DNA of 64,000 nt from Ischnura elegans (taxonomy: Eukaryota > Arthropoda > Insecta > Odonata > Coenagrionidae): contig NW_025791724.1 of NCBI RefSeq assembly GCF_921293095.1, positions 186,001 to 250,000 of the forward strand, read 5' to 3'. The translations under genes were made by a program, and so were the position numbers. This document shows, in pieces, positions 1-9,904 of this stretch. The notes under the pieces are model-generated. The model made no database searches. It had not been told where the DNA came from and saw only the letters and a list, made by a program, of their open reading frames with translations. Numbering within the stretch: the first letter of the stretch is position 1; each line of letters opens with the position of its first letter.

Positions 1-227
1 ATAAGAGCAGTGATAGCCTAGTGGATCGACGTCCGGCTGGTGAGGGGAGAGTTTTGCTGTGTTCGGCCGGGCGTTCAAATCAAATTTTGCTTTTTGGATT
101 ATTGCAAACCTAGTGGTATCATATGTCCTTTATGTCTTGTTCATAAAAAGAGGTCTAAATTCAAATGTTAAAAATTTTGTCTGTAATGTTTTGTGGAAAA
201 GAACAATAAAAAAAAAAATTTTGAATC
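1..227 (+). mobile_element. 3' end of a LINE (or LINE-tailed SINE) inserted in the unit-1 5S gene
   Basis: The sequence starts inside an element. It holds one tRNA-like module (14-81), an AT-rich tail, an A-run (209-218) and the end TTTTGAATC, which meets 5S rRNA nucleotide 22 at 228. The complete insertion at 56498-62332 ends the same way (TTTTGAAT) and has a matching tRNA-like module, so both belong to one family. Only the 3' end lies in the window. I therefore cannot tell a full LINE from a SINE that shares the LINE's 3' tail. Confidence 0.8.
14..81 (+). repeat. tRNA-like module with A and B boxes
   Basis: A-box-like TAGCCTAGTGG lies at 14-24 and B-box-like GCGTTCAAATC at 71-81, the spacing of a tRNA with a long variable arm. 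It is about 85% similar by eye to the module at 62042-62106 in the 3' UTR of the 5S-inserted LINE. No complete acceptor stem is visible, so this is a tRNA-derived piece and not a tRNA gene. Confidence 0.65.
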
Positions 228-326
228 AATACACCGGTTCTCGTCCGATCACCGAAGTTAAGCAACGTCGGGCCCGGATAGTACTTGGATGGGTGACCGC
301 CTGGGAACACCGGGTGCTGTTGGTAT
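228..326 (+). pseudogene. 5S rRNA gene, unit 1, lacking nt 1-21 (disrupted by insertion)
   Basis: These 99 bases match nucleotides 22-120 of the intact 5S at 31091-31210. The internal control region (AAGTTAAGCAACG through TGGATGGGTGACC) and the downstream T-run terminator are kept. The 5' strand of helix I and part of helix II are replaced by an element tail. Compared with the insertion in unit 3, eleven further bases at the junction are missing. A Pol III transcript could still be initiated from the internal promoter, but it would begin in element sequence and could not form helix I. It is probably a non-functional 5S. Confidence 0.9.
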
Positions 327-329
327 CAC

Positions 330-342
330 TTTTTATTTTTTT
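330..342 (+). terminator. Pol III T-run terminator of the 5S gene, unit 1
   Basis: TTTTT, one A, then a run of seven Ts starts four bases after the 5S end. The same run follows the intact 5S in unit 2 and the split 5S in unit 3. Confidence 0.8.
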
Positions 343-769
343 CCCCTATCCTTATGATAACTAATTACAAGTTATTCACCACATGCATGCGTTGAAGGAT
401 GTGCATTGCATTTTCTTTCGCGTGAAATGGCAGTACTCCCACTTCCTTCAAGTGAAACGATTGAAACACGCCACTTCAGTTTTCCCAGTTAACTTTTCCT
501 TATCGCGCAGAACGCTGCCTTTGTGCAGTCCATGCCATTTCTTAGGCCCATACCATTCCTTCCGTATTCTACACGTAAGTTACTCACATCGTACATACTG
601 AAAAAAATCATATCGCTCGAGTAAATTCCGTAAGTGTAGTAAATGACATCTCATGAAGGAAACGTCGGTGATTACAGCGAAAATTATATTGTTCCACGAA
701 CGATCGATATAACTTTTTTATTCACCACTCTTGGATAATATGTTTCTGTTCCTAGGTTGATACATTCGT

Positions 770-1270
770 TATGTCATTCATAGAGAAACCGCGCTTAAAA
801 CAGTCAAGCCCGGAAAATTTAAATAAAGTAATGTAACGCCGAACAATATACTTCTCGAAATTATTCCTTGAGAGAACTGCTTTTCCTGTCTGCATTCCAT
901 AATGCTCCATTTCCAGCGAATCCATTTTTAAAATTGAATGCATACCCAAAATAATTTCGATCATGAAACAGTTGACACAACAACAGGCGACATTTACTAA
1001 GCGATGGGAGCTGAAAGAAATCGCCATTACAGTAACAAGCACACCGTTGCTACAGACATTTTTCAGAAACACATTTTCAAATATCGAGTACATGAAATAA
1101 CGGAATTGAGAGACACTAAAGCACATCCGACTACTGCGGGAAACTGGCAACTATTAAACTTAAAAAAATATTTTAACTCAGCTACCACGAGCTATGCATT
1201 GCCAGAAAATGCCGAGAAAAATTCTTTAAAAAAAGAAGACGAAGGTCAATTTGTGAAATGCTTTCAACGA
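770..1270. repeat. Spacer block paralogous to ~9320-10025, without 5S
   Basis: The stretch with CAACAGGCGACATTTAC, the run to CGGAATTGAGA, and the following AAAAATATTTT...GCTACC...GAG...GCA all recur in the same order and orientation at about 9320-9670 and 9905-10025. The second copy is interrupted by a 227-bp segment containing a 5S gene; this copy is not. It is an old duplication, roughly 70-75% similar by eye. No function can be read from it. Confidence 0.65.
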
Positions 1271-1544
1271 TTAGTATTCTCCTTTTAGATTTTCTGGAAA
1301 CGAAAATTAATTCATAGCGTAATAATTAAAACCCTGCTACGTGCGATTCCCTTCATTAACCGGATCGGCTATTGATCATTCATCATTCCTTTTCTTACAC
1401 GTGTGTAGCGTCAAAAGGTGGAAGATACAAACGACGTAATGTCAGCTGTCACTGACAAACTTGCAACAATGTAATAATTAATCTCGTCATCCGCATCCCG
1501 GGACAAGTATTGCATCGTGAGTGCTCAAAAAGTAACACGCGCTG

Positions 1545-1559
1545 CCGCTAGATGGTGCG
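1545..1559 (+). promoter_or_regulatory. CTCF-like motif 1, unit 1
   Basis: CCGCTAGATGGTGCG fits the CTCF core CCASYAGRKGGCRS except at two positions (G for A, T for C). The same 15-mer recurs at 4039 and 7636 in the same orientation. Binding is inferred from the motif only. Confidence 0.45.
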
Positions 1560-2931
1560 AGGGAGGCCACTCCGCAGTCCGGTGCCTGCCTCGCCGGGCG
1601 CGTGCAAACACAAGTTTGAACGTTCGATCCCCCGAGGGAGAGCGCACCCGGGCTATTGTTTACGACCGAGGTCAACAATGCCAATGCATACGCTGTCGAG
1701 TCCTCGGATCTTGACTGTCTCGAACAATTGCTATTAATGACAGCAATGGCACATAGCCTTTTCGTCCGAAGACGCAAAGCTTGCGTCCGTTTCGCACGTA
1801 AAATCACTTTTAAATTCAATCTATGAACACATCATTGTAAACCTGCACATTTCTCTCATTTCTCATCGTTGGTGAATGTTAATTTTGACTGAAGGAAATT
1901 AAATCCGGGCAATGCTATTAACTGCCGACCACCGAGCGTCGCTCGGCGTATCGCATTTCATTTTCGCGTTCAAAACTAGCGGACCACTTCCACTCCCATA
2001 CGAATTGAGTTCCTGCAAGTCTCGACACGCACACTGACTAGGCAGCCGGTATCGGGGGTGTCGAGCCTGGAGAAAAGCAAAACAAAATGCTGCCGTCCGA
2101 ACTTGCGTGTCATGCGATGGATAAAATTGTGCTCCCGGAACATGAAGGACGCAATTTCTTTCTTTCATTATGTCTCGTTTACGTTGTAATGGCACGCTTG
2201 CAATCGGTTAAACGGACAAAGCTTGCAGATGCATTCGAGAAATATATTAATCGCGGAGTTGTTTCGTGAACGATTCATTACATCAATTCAATTACAGATT
2301 TATTGTAACAGTTACTCATCAAACGCACGACGTCCTACGAAGCACAATTTCGACGGCCTATCAAAGACAATGAAACGCAAACGTACGATACTTACTATCG
2401 ATACTTAATTCGCAACAATAAGAATTTTTCAATGCAAGCAATTAGTAGTGGTACACTTCCCACACGCAAATCGGTGCAACAACTTCAGCGTTAGTACTTG
2501 TTCAAACAATTGAAAACAACAGCAATGAAACCAGCAAACACCCGGTTGCTAAGGATAATTAGCACGTCAACAATCACATTTCTCATTCCCTTTCCCGGGA
2601 AAGACCAGCGATTAAAAAGTTTGATGTAATGACATCGAGTAATTATCACCCATGGCGAAAGCTTTTGAAATTTCGATCCCCTACGGTTACCTCGTAACAA
2701 TCAGTAACGCATTGAAAGAGCACAGTTTACATTTTTTCCCGAAAATCATAACACATGCGGTGTGCGAAAATGAGTGTCGAGGACTTAAAATAGTCTTCGA
2801 CGCTTTGCACAATGCGTTCCCACATTTCCGATAACCAACGATGAACATAATTTTGCAAAATCACAAATAAACTTGCGTATGAGTGCCGCTACTTACAACA
2901 TTTCACGGTTTCCATTCAATCATATGACAAT

Positions 2932-4260
2932 GGCGTTTTGCTGGTCTCCAATTTCACGAGTCTGAGGAAACGTTTGTGATTTGACGTTTTACAATTAATT
3001 CCTTTTCCATATCCGATAAAATTCTTTTGGCCTCCGTGATGCTAACACTACGCTTTTCAAGTCACATGTCAAATCAACACAGCATTACCATGGAATGTTA
3101 TCGTTGCCCTAATTAATTATGTAGTTCCGCTGCGAAGAAGTTATGAAATATCACACAAGGAATTATATTCGGACGAAAGGCACGTTAACAATAATCAACG
3201 CCGGCTGACATTGGAAATGCGGTGTGCACTATTCGACATCGCTGACTGCTTTCATAACAGCAGTCCAAATACATAGCATTACACTTATTATTAATCCGGA
3301 TCTGCCAATGTACATAACTTCACACATACAGAGTATACGACCACGATGTAACACCGTAAACACTTCCATTAAAATATTCCGTAATAAATTTTGTGAAACC
3401 AAACAATCCGTTGCTAAGGAATTCGCGAAAAATGTTCTTCCTTCAACTCCTTCGTCAACATTTCAAACAGTGCACAGTGCCTAAGATACAAAGTGCAAGG
3501 GAAAACCATCAACGTCTTAGCACATTCAAAGGCAAACACTTTTAAATTATGCCACGATTCACTCAACTTGTAACAATTAAGGACGCCACGACTAATTTAT
3601 GTTTTCTTACGATGCACAATTAAACGCTGGGATCAATCAACCGTCATCATCGTCAAACAGTGTATTAATCACATCACAGTTCACTTTTCTACACAAAAGA
3701 GAAAGCCAAGGAATAACACAGACAACGATTATGAATGTAAAAAGTAGAAAAATAAGTAACAGCGTACTTACTCGGCTCTTCGGCTGTAGATCACAATCGC
3801 TGTTGTCAACACACTTCATTCCCGTACATTTAACTAACTTTTCCTATGCATCCAGCGACACAAACACTTTCAATCCTTTCCTCACGATTGCCAAGCGTCA
3901 CAAAGAACACTACAGAACCGGCGTTATGTCAGTTACAGCTGATAAACATTATACAATTATCACTGATATTAGTTACTCGCGACGTCTTCTCACTACAGCT
4001 GCCGCAGCAAGAGCGATCGAGTGGTAATACAGATTCGGCCGCTAGATGGTGCGGGGGGAACCTCCAGCAGTCCACTGCGCGCATCGCTGTTGGGAATTAG
4101 GAATCGCGCGTGGGAAAGCAATTGGGATAATTATTCGCAACGCAGCGGCAAAATGCGAATCCTTGCCATACCTAATGAACCATCGATTGTCATTGGTCGT
4201 GAACTATTAATGTTCTCCACAACAATGGCACATCGAACGACCAAATCCCCGCCTTAAAGT
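2932..4260. repeat. Diverged tandem duplicate A of the spacer, unit 1
   Basis: Blocks such as CATTTCAAACAGTGCACAGT, TGGGATCAATCAACCGTCAT and AACACTACA-AACCGGCGTTATGT recur in the same order in duplicate B (about 4500-5770), ~1.6 kb downstream. Similarity is roughly 75-80% by eye. Each copy ends at a CTCF-like motif (4039 and 5634). Boundaries are approximate. Confidence 0.7.
4039..4053 (+). promoter_or_regulatory. CTCF-like motif 2, unit 1
   Basis: CCGCTAGATGGTGCG, identical to the motifs at 1545 and 7636, lies at the end of spacer duplicate A in a locally GC-rich patch. Confidence 0.45.
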
Positions 4261-4499
4261 CGCATATAATATCGTAAATTAAGCCAAGATTCAAGCGCAA
4301 TGTGGTGAACATTTGCATAATTGGAATATAGAGTACTCTTGTACCTCAAAATATCCACCAAAACGTACCTCATGATGCAGAGTCTTACGTGGTTTTCGAC
4401 GATTTCCAAGCGATTTTAAACCAATATATCAAGTACGGATGTCACTGTTAACATTCGTATGGCGAAGGAAATGATGTAGCAATCAGGAATTACTGAAAG

Positions 4500-5770
4500 A
4501 GGCAGTACAATCTGGGAAATGTTTGTGAGTTTGCCTTTGACGTTTGAAAAGTAATTCCTCTACTACGTCCGATAACATTCCTTGGGCTCCGTTATGCTAA
4601 CAGTTCGCTTTTAAAATCACATGTTAAGTTATCACAGCTTACCATTAAACTGCCCAAATTATTTACGTTATAATATCCCTGCCCTAATTATTTACGTTAT
4701 TCCGCTGCCAAGAAAAAATGAAATAGCACAAAAGGAATTACATTCCCACGAAAGGAACGTTAAGAATAACCAACGACGCCTGACGGTAGGAATGGGACGT
4801 GTAATCGTCAACATCGTTAATTGTTCTTTCATTGCACTTGCTAGACTTAGCATTGACACGTATTACTAATCAAGATCTGCCAATTAAAATCACTTCACTC
4901 ATGCAAATTTAAGGACGACGATATAACACGCTAAACACTTCCATTTAATTATTCCGTATTCACTAATGTGAAACCAGCAATCCGTTGCTAAGGAAAAAAT
5001 TAGCGAAAAATATTCTTCCTTCCACTCTTTCGTCAACATTTCAAACAGTGCACAGTGCCTAACATACAAAGTGCAAGGGATAACCATCAACGCCTTAGCA
5101 CAGAAAAGGCAAACAGTTTTAAATTAAGCCACGATTCACTCAACTTGTAACAATTAAGGACGCCACGAATAATTTCGGTTTTCTTAGGATACACAATTAC
5201 ACGTTGGGATCAATCAACCGTCATCATCGTCAAACAGTGAATTAATCACTACACAGTTTACTTTTCCACACGAAAGAGAAACGAAAGGAACAACACAGTC
5301 AACGAATACGAGCGTGAAAAGTGTTTAAATAAGTAATAGCGTACTTACTCGGCTCGCTGGTTGTGGATCACAGTATTCACCTGCACGGCTATCAGAATCG
5401 CTGTTTTCATCACACTATTGATTCTCGTGCATTTCACTCACTTTTCCTATACATCCATCGACACAGACACTTTCACTCATTTCCTCGCGTTTGCTGTGCG
5501 TCACAAAGAACACTACATAACCGGCGTTATGTGATTAACCACTGATAAACATGGACTAATTATAACTGATAATAATTATTCGCGTCGTCTTCTCACGACA
5601 GCTACCGCTGATCGAGTAGTAATTCAGAATCCGCCGACAGATGGCGCGGGAGGCCTTTTCGCAGTCGCTCGCCGTGGACGTCCAGAGCGGAATTTGAAAT
5701 ATCGTCTCTCGGTGGGATTTCTATCCCGGATTGCGACTCGGCGCAAATATGCGAACGCTAGCCACGATGA
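4500..5770. repeat. Diverged tandem duplicate B of the spacer, unit 1
   Basis: Partner of duplicate A. It ends with a CTCF-like motif whose core became CAGATGGCGC. Sequence after the motif (about 5700-6100) also resembles sequence after motif 1 (for example CATTTCATTT-CG-CGTTC followed by GCGGACC), so the duplication history is wider than these two blocks. Confidence 0.65.
5634..5648 (+). promoter_or_regulatory. CTCF-like motif 3, unit 1
   Basis: CCGACAGATGGCGCG is a variant of the other three. It matches the GGCGC half of the CTCF core better and the CCASY half less well. Confidence 0.4.
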
Positions 5771-6967
5771 ATGATTTATCGACTCATCCGCGGTCAATTG
5801 TCGTGAAATGCGGAAAAACAAATGTTGTCATTTACAACAATGAAACACCGCACTGTATTCCAACGACGCGAAGCACGGAATATATGTAAATAATCCATTC
5901 ATCAAACACAGTATCGTTTAAACGTACATGATCGGAACACGACCGCCTCGTAAATGATCATCTGCCAGTGAAGTGACGACTGTCAAGCGGTGTCTTTCCT
6001 CCGCCCGCGATTTGCATTTCATTTCGGCGTTCGGAGGGAGCGGACCGCTTCGACTCCAGGCAGGAATACACTCCGTGCGGCTGACGATTCTCGGCATCGC
6101 GGGTGCAGGGCAGGGGGCCGCGAGGCAGAGAACATCTCGGACGTAGGTGCTCGTCGCGATAACACGGATAAGCGGGGAAAGAACTCGGCTCGGTTATACC
6201 TTAGGTTAGGTGATTAGAAGTGATTCATTGATTAGCCGTAAATACCGGACCATTTCATTAGCATATCGATTCCGCGACGAATGCAGTGAGCGATTTAACT
6301 GTTTGTCACCGTTCCTTCCTACTCTGAAAATGTTTCGTGCCCGAGTTGCTGCCCGCAGTTGTCCACGATTCAATTTTACATTTTCCCTAACGGTACCGTA
6401 AGTTCTTACTACATTTTTGCATGCCACGGTGAATGACAATCGTTCTCCAGTCTCTTTGCCATCGGAGTGAAGCGGAAATTACATCCTTTCGCGAGCGATC
6501 GAAGAATTTCCTTATGCGAATTAATTATTCCTCGTGAGTAGTCAGGTCTACTTTCCTTCCTCGATTGCACCCTACATACGTCAAATATCCTTCCTCTTCT
6601 CAATAAGTGATATCGTCACTGTCTGCCAGTGTCAACGACTTATCCTTAAACCGAACTCCCATAGTTGTACATATTCGCAGTACACGAGAAAAGTTCGCAG
6701 AGTTTCGGAGTATAGCCGTACATTTAGTCAGTAAAGGGAGAGAACCGATTAATTAATATCTTATGAGTAGGCAATCCACATTTCTCTACACTGTATTAAA
6801 ACGCACGGAACGACTTAATCCGTAGCAATAAATTTCCGTGCCTTCTGCCTTGAGTATATGTTAATGAACACACTCGTCTCTTCCACAATGATTTTCAAAG
6901 CATAACTCAATTATTTGGAAAGCTTTTCGTGACATTGAGCAGTTTCGCTTGAGCGCTGAACGATATA

Positions 6968-6982
6968 GTTACCCTTAGTAAC
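6968..6982. promoter_or_regulatory. RFX-like X-box, unit 1
   Basis: GTTACCCTTAGTAAC fits the RFX consensus GTNRCC(N0-3)RGYAAC exactly and is an imperfect palindrome. The surroundings show no gene, so it could be chance. Confidence 0.3.
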
Positions 6983-7635
6983 GAAGTTATTTGGTTTCCT
7001 GTTGGCTGTTTGCTACACATAAACATTTCAATGCAAGACGTAACGCGAGTACAGCAAATAATGGAAACTTTGCATCGCTAATTCTTTCAACGTTACGTGC
7101 GACGTAACATAGCAACCAACGGTGGAAAATCATGGAATTCGCTTATCAAAAATGCCACTTCTTGCAAGTACTGCTAATTTTTATTAATAGGGGAATGTTG
7201 TCTGCTTAATATAAATTGCCTCCCGAAGACATATAAGACACGGGAAAAAAAATTCTGTGGCCTGTAAGTTGACAAATAGCAATCCAATTTCATACACTTT
7301 ACCCAAATCCTTTGCTGATTTCTACCAAATATTTTGATGTCCCTCGTGAACCGAAAACTTTGATAAATTTAGTCATAACTCCATAATTCTAACATAATTT
7401 TTTTTCGTGCACCGCATTGGAAACCATTCTTGCCATTGTGTTACTTCAGCATGTTAATTAGGAATGGTTTGCAAGGGAAATGCAGAAAAAGCGAGAATGT
7501 TATTGATATTCTCCCCTTCTTCGGTTACTAGTGAATGACTGCGTCTCGTATTAATATACCATAAATTAACTAATAACAAGCTGGTCGCCTATTTCGCACT
7601 TGGCTGCGAACTGTCCGAGTATGGTTCCGCCGCCG

Positions 7636-7650
7636 CCGCTAGATGGTGCG
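7636..7650 (+). promoter_or_regulatory. CTCF-like motif 4, unit 1
   Basis: CCGCTAGATGGTGCG sits in a GC-rich patch preceded by CCGCCG repeats. It is the last of the four motifs, about 2.1 kb before the variant 5S gene. Confidence 0.45.
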
Positions 7651-8305
7651 GCGTGCTTCTCCCGGCGATTCACAGACTTTCTCTGCGCACATCGGCCGAC
7701 GGAAAGGCGGCTACTGAAATAAGAAACATTCCTTCGGGTAACCGCGCGGGTGAGAAAATCCCAGAGCGCCTATTTTCCCCTTCATTAAATCACGGGAATG
7801 AAAGAAAATTCTAAAATGTGATGCATCATTCCCAATGCAGTCCCCCGTGACTTTGAAATAAATTTTTAGCCGTGGTGGACACGGAATATCGCAAACACCT
7901 TTTCCATACACACCGGAGTCGCGTTAAATGCCGGAATCGTCTAAAATTATGCTCCCTCGTCACGAGCATTTTCTTTCGTTGCAGTTGGAAAGTATTACTT
8001 GGCGAATCAGATTATTCAGCGTCCTTAGTGGAAGATGTATTTGTATCCCTCATTCTCTAATTCATTGATGAAGACTGTTTCAGAAAAAACCAGTGCGACG
8101 TAATCCATTTCGTGCAGTCAGTTATAAACATTTCCCTCCATACCGTTTCAAAGTTTTATTCGTCCACAAATTTTATGTAACGCACTCTCTCTTCGTGCGA
8201 AGTACCGCCACGTGGAAAGAATCCGGGGGTGGGGAAATTCTTGGGTCAACGAAGACAACTTTCCTGGGAACCCGTGTGTGGGGTAGTTCCCACGCTTGGA
8301 TCCGG

Positions 8306-8332
8306 GTGGTGGGGGACGGGTTCCCCCACCAC
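8306..8332. repeat. Perfect 11-bp G-rich hairpin, unit 1
   Basis: GTGGTGGGGGA (8306-8316) pairs with TCCCCCACCAC (8322-8332) across a five-base loop. A second hairpin (GGGAACA/TGTTCCC, 8857-8883) followed by another GGTGGTGGGGGA lies ~550 bp downstream. Confidence 0.6.
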
Positions 8333-9677
8333 GAACCTAAACGCAGCGAGTGGGGTAGGGGACGCCGGGAAGAAAAAAAGAAGTTCCAACGGGCGAATTT
8401 TTCAAAAGACGCAATGGCCTCCTTCGTTTGTTTCCCGTCGACGTAAAAAGTGAGTAAGTGTTTTCTATTCATGGCATCATTCAATACCTGCCGTATCGAA
8501 AGACTTGCAGGCGAGGATAATCACTCCAATGACAGCAACACATACTTTCATGGCATAGCACCATTAAAAATGTTGGAAAGGTAATCGACTGCCATTAATG
8601 GAAGTAGGGTTTTGCAAGGCTTCGAGATAACGTGTAATACTTGAAAAAAAGAAAAAACGCTCAATGTATACCGTTCCTTCGTCAACAGTACACTTTCATT
8701 ACTTTCACGCAATAGTCATGTCGAGGAATTTATCAATCAATGATCGGTGTACACGTCCAATGAAGTGTTTCCATAGCGCAAGTGAAATTTTAGGGTTGGA
8801 AATATTTCCGTCGGGCATACGTTTCACGAAAGCAAATGCCAGTCGCCCGCCTGTATGGGAACATGAAGGGGACTCTTGTTCCCACGGTCGGAAATGGTGG
8901 TGGGGGAAGGTACGTCTCCCCGACCGAGAAGCGGCAGCGTGTGACGTAAGCAAGTGTCGGTAGGGGAGAACTTTGAATCGAGGTCGGCTCCCTGCCAACG
9001 GACAGTTTTTTTGAAGGGGCGCACTATCGTTCGTCATTCCTCCACGTAAATGTTACGAAATCGGTTCGCATCACAGGGGCAGTAATGCCACCTCATAATC
9101 GCAATTGGGAAAAAGAGTGAAGCGCGATAAGCGAGGAAGGATAATAATTTCCTATTCCGTAATATAACTCGGAGTAAAACCACGAATTCCTGTCTCCGTG
9201 GCAGTGTGTTGGCATTGGGAGATAGATAAATGACATAAAGAAAAATGTATGAATGTAGGGAAAAACATTTTTTGTTCCAAGAATGGTGAAAACGATTTTT
9301 TACACATTGCTTAACCAACAAAGAGCATAACACCGTCAAGTCCGGAAAATGTAGATGAAGAAATTGGAACGACAAGAATTATCTTTCTCAAATTAATTCC
9401 CTCGTTACGCATTACATAATCATCTTTTGCCAGAAAATTTCTTTGAAGAAGTAAATGCATCCCTTGCGTTAAATCGATCATTAAACAGTCGAAACAACAA
9501 CAGGCGACATTTACCAATGGATTAAAGCTGAAACGAATCGCCATTACACCAACAAGCACACCGTTACGAAAGACATTTTTCATAAACACATTTTCAAAGA
9601 TGGACCAAAAGATATAACGGAATTGAGAATTGCTTAAGCATAAAGGGACTGTTGTCTGGAAATGGTAACTATTCAAC

Positions 9678-9904
9678 AGAAACAAAAGCAGATACAACCG
9701 CGAAGAAACCAGATCTTCCTTCGATTCTCAAGTCATGATAACTTTTTGAGGATTCGGTCATGTACTCGCCAACGGCCACACCACGTACAATTCACCGGTT
9801 CTCGTTCGATCACCGAAGTTAAACTACGTAGGGCCCGGATAGTACTTGGACGGGTGACCGCCTGGGAATACCGGGTGCTGTTGGCATTACTTTTATTCTT
9901 CAAC
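9678..9904 (+). mobile_element. 227-bp segment carrying the variant 5S, flanked by TTCAAC repeats
   Basis: Compared with the paralogous block at 770-1270, the sequence is interrupted after ACTATTCAAC and resumes at TTTAAAAAAAATATTTT. The extra segment contains about 90 bp, the variant 5S and a short T-rich tail. The hexamer TTCAAC occurs at both edges (9672-9677 and 9899-9904), as a short target duplication would. It could be a mobilised 5S gene or a 5S-headed retroposon, or the 770 copy could have lost its 5S. Confidence 0.45.
9768..9887 (+). rRNA. Variant 5S rRNA gene, unit 1
   Basis: A 120-nt 5S-like gene with roughly a dozen differences from the main 5S at 31091. Differences include ACGTTG to ACGTAC in the 5' strand of helix II and CAACGT to CTACGT in the opposite strand, so one U-A pair became A-U. 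Helix I is intact, and its end pair is improved (G1 pairs with C instead of U). Box C changed at one base (TGGACGGGTGACC). A short TTTT terminator follows at 9890-9893. It may be a functional variant or an ageing pseudogene. The compensating change favours function; a C-C mismatch beside it argues the other way. Confidence 0.7.

Larger units (their letters stand above)
327..9677. other. Long intergenic spacer, unit 1 (5S to variant 5S)
   Basis: This is 9.35 kb of moderately AT-rich DNA with no convincing protein gene. Every short open frame in it also occurs at +30884 in unit 2, but only because the two units are nearly identical, so this does not indicate coding constraint. It contains four CTCF-like motifs, a diverged tandem duplication (about 2932-4260 and 4500-5770), an RFX-like X-box (6968-6982), strong G-rich hairpins (8306-8332 and 8856-8884), and a block (about 770-1270) paralogous to the block around the variant 5S (about 9320-10025). 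Confidence 0.75.

Noticed and set aside
1614-1630. B-box-like CGTTCGATCCC
   Set aside because: No A box or tRNA fold is found upstream.
6203-6213. TTAGGTTAGG, the insect telomere repeat
   Set aside because: Only two units, so chance.
327-9677. Many short frames repeated identically at +30884
   Set aside because: They recur because the units are near-identical at every base, including non-coding sequence, so recurrence says nothing about coding.
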